Source: an uncultured Clostridia bacterium (GTDB lineage Bacteria > Bacillota > Clostridia > Peptostreptococcales > Anaerovoracaceae). From it: a DNA stretch of 5,767 bases. The notes under the pieces were generated by a model that worked only from the letters and a program-made list of their open reading frames with translations, was not told where the DNA came from and made no database searches. Shown here piece by piece: positions 4,235 to 5,767 of the stretch. Made by a program: the position numbers and the translations under genes. The first letter of the stretch is position 1; each line of letters begins with the position of its first letter. Location of the stretch: positions 1-5,767 of the forward strand of contig CALBZG010000100.1 of assembly GCA_937889655.1 (NCBI GenBank), written 5' to 3'.

Positions 4235-5482
4235 ATGTTTACCCTCTTTGATCCGCAGTTACAAAAGTATCCTATCAAAGTATGGCTGGAAAATGAAAAC
4301 CAACTGGAAGAGGAATGCCTAAAGCAGGCAAAAAATTTGTCAAATCTGCCGTTTATTCATAAATGGGTCGCTCTGATGCCAGATGCTCATTCCGGTTATG
4401 GCATGCCCATCGGCGGCGTCATTGCAACGGAACAGGTAATAATACCAAAAGCCGTCGGGGTGGATATCGGGTGCGGCATGGAATTCGTACAGACGGATAT
4501 TCCGGTTGAAATCTTGACTAGAACAGAAACCCCCAACGGAAAGCTGGCCCAGGCGATCCTTGGGGATATACTGAGGAATATTCCCACGGGATTTGAGCAT
4601 CATAGCAAGAAGCAAACTTGTTCTTCAGTGGTTAGATTCAAGGAAAGCTTGACTCAGTATCAGTTCAATGAAATTCCGACGATGCTCCTGCAGCAGTTGG
4701 ATGATGCGCAATATCAGATCGGCACCCTAGGCTCCGGAAATCATTTTATTGAGCTACAGTCTGATGATCACGGAAACCTTGGCATCATGGTGCATTCGGG
4801 ATCCCGGAATCTGGGATTTAAAATATGCAATTATTACAATAATAAGGCAAAAGAACTTAACAGCCAGGAGAAATCATCCGTTCTTCCCGAGTGGGATCTG
4901 GCTTATTTATACACTGAAAGCGAAACAGGCAAGGATTATATAAGATGGATGGACCTTGCATTGGATTTTGCCAGAGAAAATCGCCGGATGATGCTGGAAC
5001 GGGTGGAAAACATCGTCCAAAATCTTGTCAGGAAGTATACAGACATCGACAAAATCGAATTATCTGAGCCGGTAAGTTGCCACCACAATTATGCATCGTT
5101 GGAAAAACATTATGGTAAAACGGTTTGGGTCCATCGAAAAGGAGCCATTAGGGCGGCAAAAAACGAACAAGGAATCGTTCCGGGTGCGATGGGTACATAT
5201 TCCTACATCATTGAAGGCAAAGGGAACCCTGAAAGTTTTGAATCCTGCTCTCATGGAGCGGGCAGATGTATGAGCAGAACCGATGCAAAAGAAAAGTTCT
5301 CTGTACAGGAGACCGTCAATGATTTGAAATCGTTGGGAGTTTTTTTGGGCAAAGCGAAAAAAAGCGATGTGGGCGAAGAATCCCGTTTTGCTTATAAAGA
5401 AATCGACTTTGTTATTGCGAATGAAACCGATCTGATCGAAATCAGAAAAAGGCTGAAGACGGTAGCGGTGGTCAAGGGATAA
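4235..5482 (+). CDS. rtcB: RNA-splicing ligase RtcB
   Basis: A 415-residue, full-length RtcB (E. coli 408). It joins RNA 2',3'-cyclic phosphate or 3'-phosphate ends to 5'-OH ends, using GTP and Mn2+ through a guanylated histidine, in the cytoplasm; in bacteria it repairs cleaved tRNA or rRNA. Motifs in order: MPDAHSGYGMPIGGV (48-62), AVGVDIGCGM (73-82, metal ligands D77 and C80), LGSGNHFIE (165-173, metal ligand H170), MVHSGSR (185-191, H187), SCHHN (281-285), the HRKGA loop (300-304), and SCSHGAGR (337-344), where H340 is the expected GMP-accepting residue. No key residue is missing. A purine-rich site, AAGGGGGGTG (4221-4230), precedes the ATG. No archease or RtcA partner is visible. It lies between cpsB (36 nt) and an aminopeptidase (19 nt) and is probably co-transcribed with both. 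Confidence 0.97.
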   Translation: MFTLFDPQLQKYPIKVWLENENQLEEECLKQAKNLSNLPFIHKWVALMPDAHSGYGMPIGGVIATEQVIIPKAVGVDIGCGMEFVQTDIPVEILTRTETPNGKLAQAILGDILRNIPTGFEHHSKKQTCSSVVRFKESLTQYQFNEIPTMLLQQLDDAQYQIGTLGSGNHFIELQSDDHGNLGIMVHSGSRNLGFKICNYYNNKAKELNSQEKSSVLPEWDLAYLYTESETGKDYIRWMDLALDFARENRRMMLERVENIVQNLVRKYTDIDKIELSEPVSCHHNYASLEKHYGKTVWVHRKGAIRAAKNEQGIVPGAMGTYSYIIEGKGNPESFESCSHGAGRCMSRTDAKEKFSVQETVNDLKSLGVFLGKAKKSDVGEESRFAYKEIDFVIANETDLIEIRKRLKTVAVVKG

Positions 5483-5501
5483 GGAGCAAGGCAACAGGGA
5501 T

Positions 5502-5767
5502 ATGGATATAAAAACAAGAGTGGAAAACCTTAGAAAAGAGATGGAAAAGCATAAGCTGGACGCTTATATCATTCCAAGCGCAGATGACCATTTGAGCGAA
5601 TATGTTCCGGATCATTTCAAATCCAGAGAGTGGATATCGGGATTTACGGGTTCTGCGGGGACCGTTGTGATAACGATGAAGGAAGCGGGTCTTTGGACAG
5701 ATGGAAGATACTATATACAGGCGAAGCAGCAACTGAAAAACTCGGGGATCGAATTGTTCCGTGCAGC
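5502..5767 (+). CDS. Xaa-Pro aminopeptidase (M24B family), N-terminal part, cut by window end
   Basis: The first 88 residues of an aminopeptidase P-type enzyme, which removes an N-terminal residue preceding proline from peptides in the cytoplasm. What is visible is the creatinase-like N-terminal domain: a helical start (MDIKTRVENLRKEMEKHKLD), then AYIIPSADDHLSEY, the SREWISGFTGSAGTVVIT block and WTDGRYYIQA. These are typical of the longer, eukaryote-like APP1 proteins of about 590 residues as found in Clostridia. The pita-bread catalytic domain with its metal ligands lies beyond the window. The ribosome site is not ideal: AAGGAG (5481-5486) overlaps the rtcB stop and is 15 nt from the ATG, while AAGG (5488-5491) is 10 nt away. 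No other in-frame start is plausible. Confidence 0.93.
   Translation, partial: MDIKTRVENLRKEMEKHKLDAYIIPSADDHLSEYVPDHFKSREWISGFTGSAGTVVITMKEAGLWTDGRYYIQAKQQLKNSGIELFRA

Noticed and set aside
5060..5494. 144-codon open frame on the minus strand
   Set aside because: It is a shadow of the 3' half of rtcB, whose catalytic motifs are intact in the plus frame.

Overview
The window looks like a draft contig end from a low-to-moderate-GC Firmicute, most likely a clostridial anaerobe. The grounds are strong AGGAGG-like ribosome sites, AT-rich sigma-A type promoters, two GEMM-I cyclic-dinucleotide riboswitches, a Gram-positive CpsB/YwqE-type PHP phosphatase and the general codon use. The genus cannot be fixed from the sequence. 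Bases 1-48 are not genomic: they match the Illumina TruSeq/P5 adapter and are joined in frame to a truncated sugar-nucleotide epimerase gene.

Layout. 49-503 (+): C-terminal half of a WbpP-like UDP-GlcNAc 4-epimerase. 530-923 (+): a self-contained unit made of a TTGACA/TATATT promoter, a canonical GEMM-I c-di-GMP riboswitch with a readable expression platform, and a 61-residue orphan protein. 962-1000: a strong bidirectional terminator. 3290-1014 (-): a second unit converging on the same terminator, made of a promoter, a second GEMM-I riboswitch, a leader of about 120 nt, and a secreted 655-residue protein with four 86-residue Ig-like repeats and a C-terminal pectate-lyase-like beta-helix. 3291-3496: a divergent intergenic region with repeat elements that look like operators. 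3497-5767 (+): a probable operon of a CpsB/YwqE-type tyrosine phosphatase, the RNA ligase RtcB, and the start of an Xaa-Pro aminopeptidase.

How the parts fit. The left and centre concern the cell surface: sugar-nucleotide supply, a secreted polysaccharide-active protein, and a phosphatase family that controls capsule or exopolysaccharide export. Two convergent transcripts share one terminator, and each starts with a GEMM-I aptamer. The most notable observation is that the two aptamers differ at the ligand-specifying base. The first has the canonical G (position 595). The second has A (plus coordinate 3187), the change that marks the GEMM-Ib class sensing 3',3'-cGAMP in Geobacter. The pair may therefore read two different signals, or read c-di-GMP with different selectivity, to set a small protein and a secreted polysaccharide-active protein against each other. 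The riboswitch identities are well supported. The ligand of the second and the wiring between the two genes are inference.
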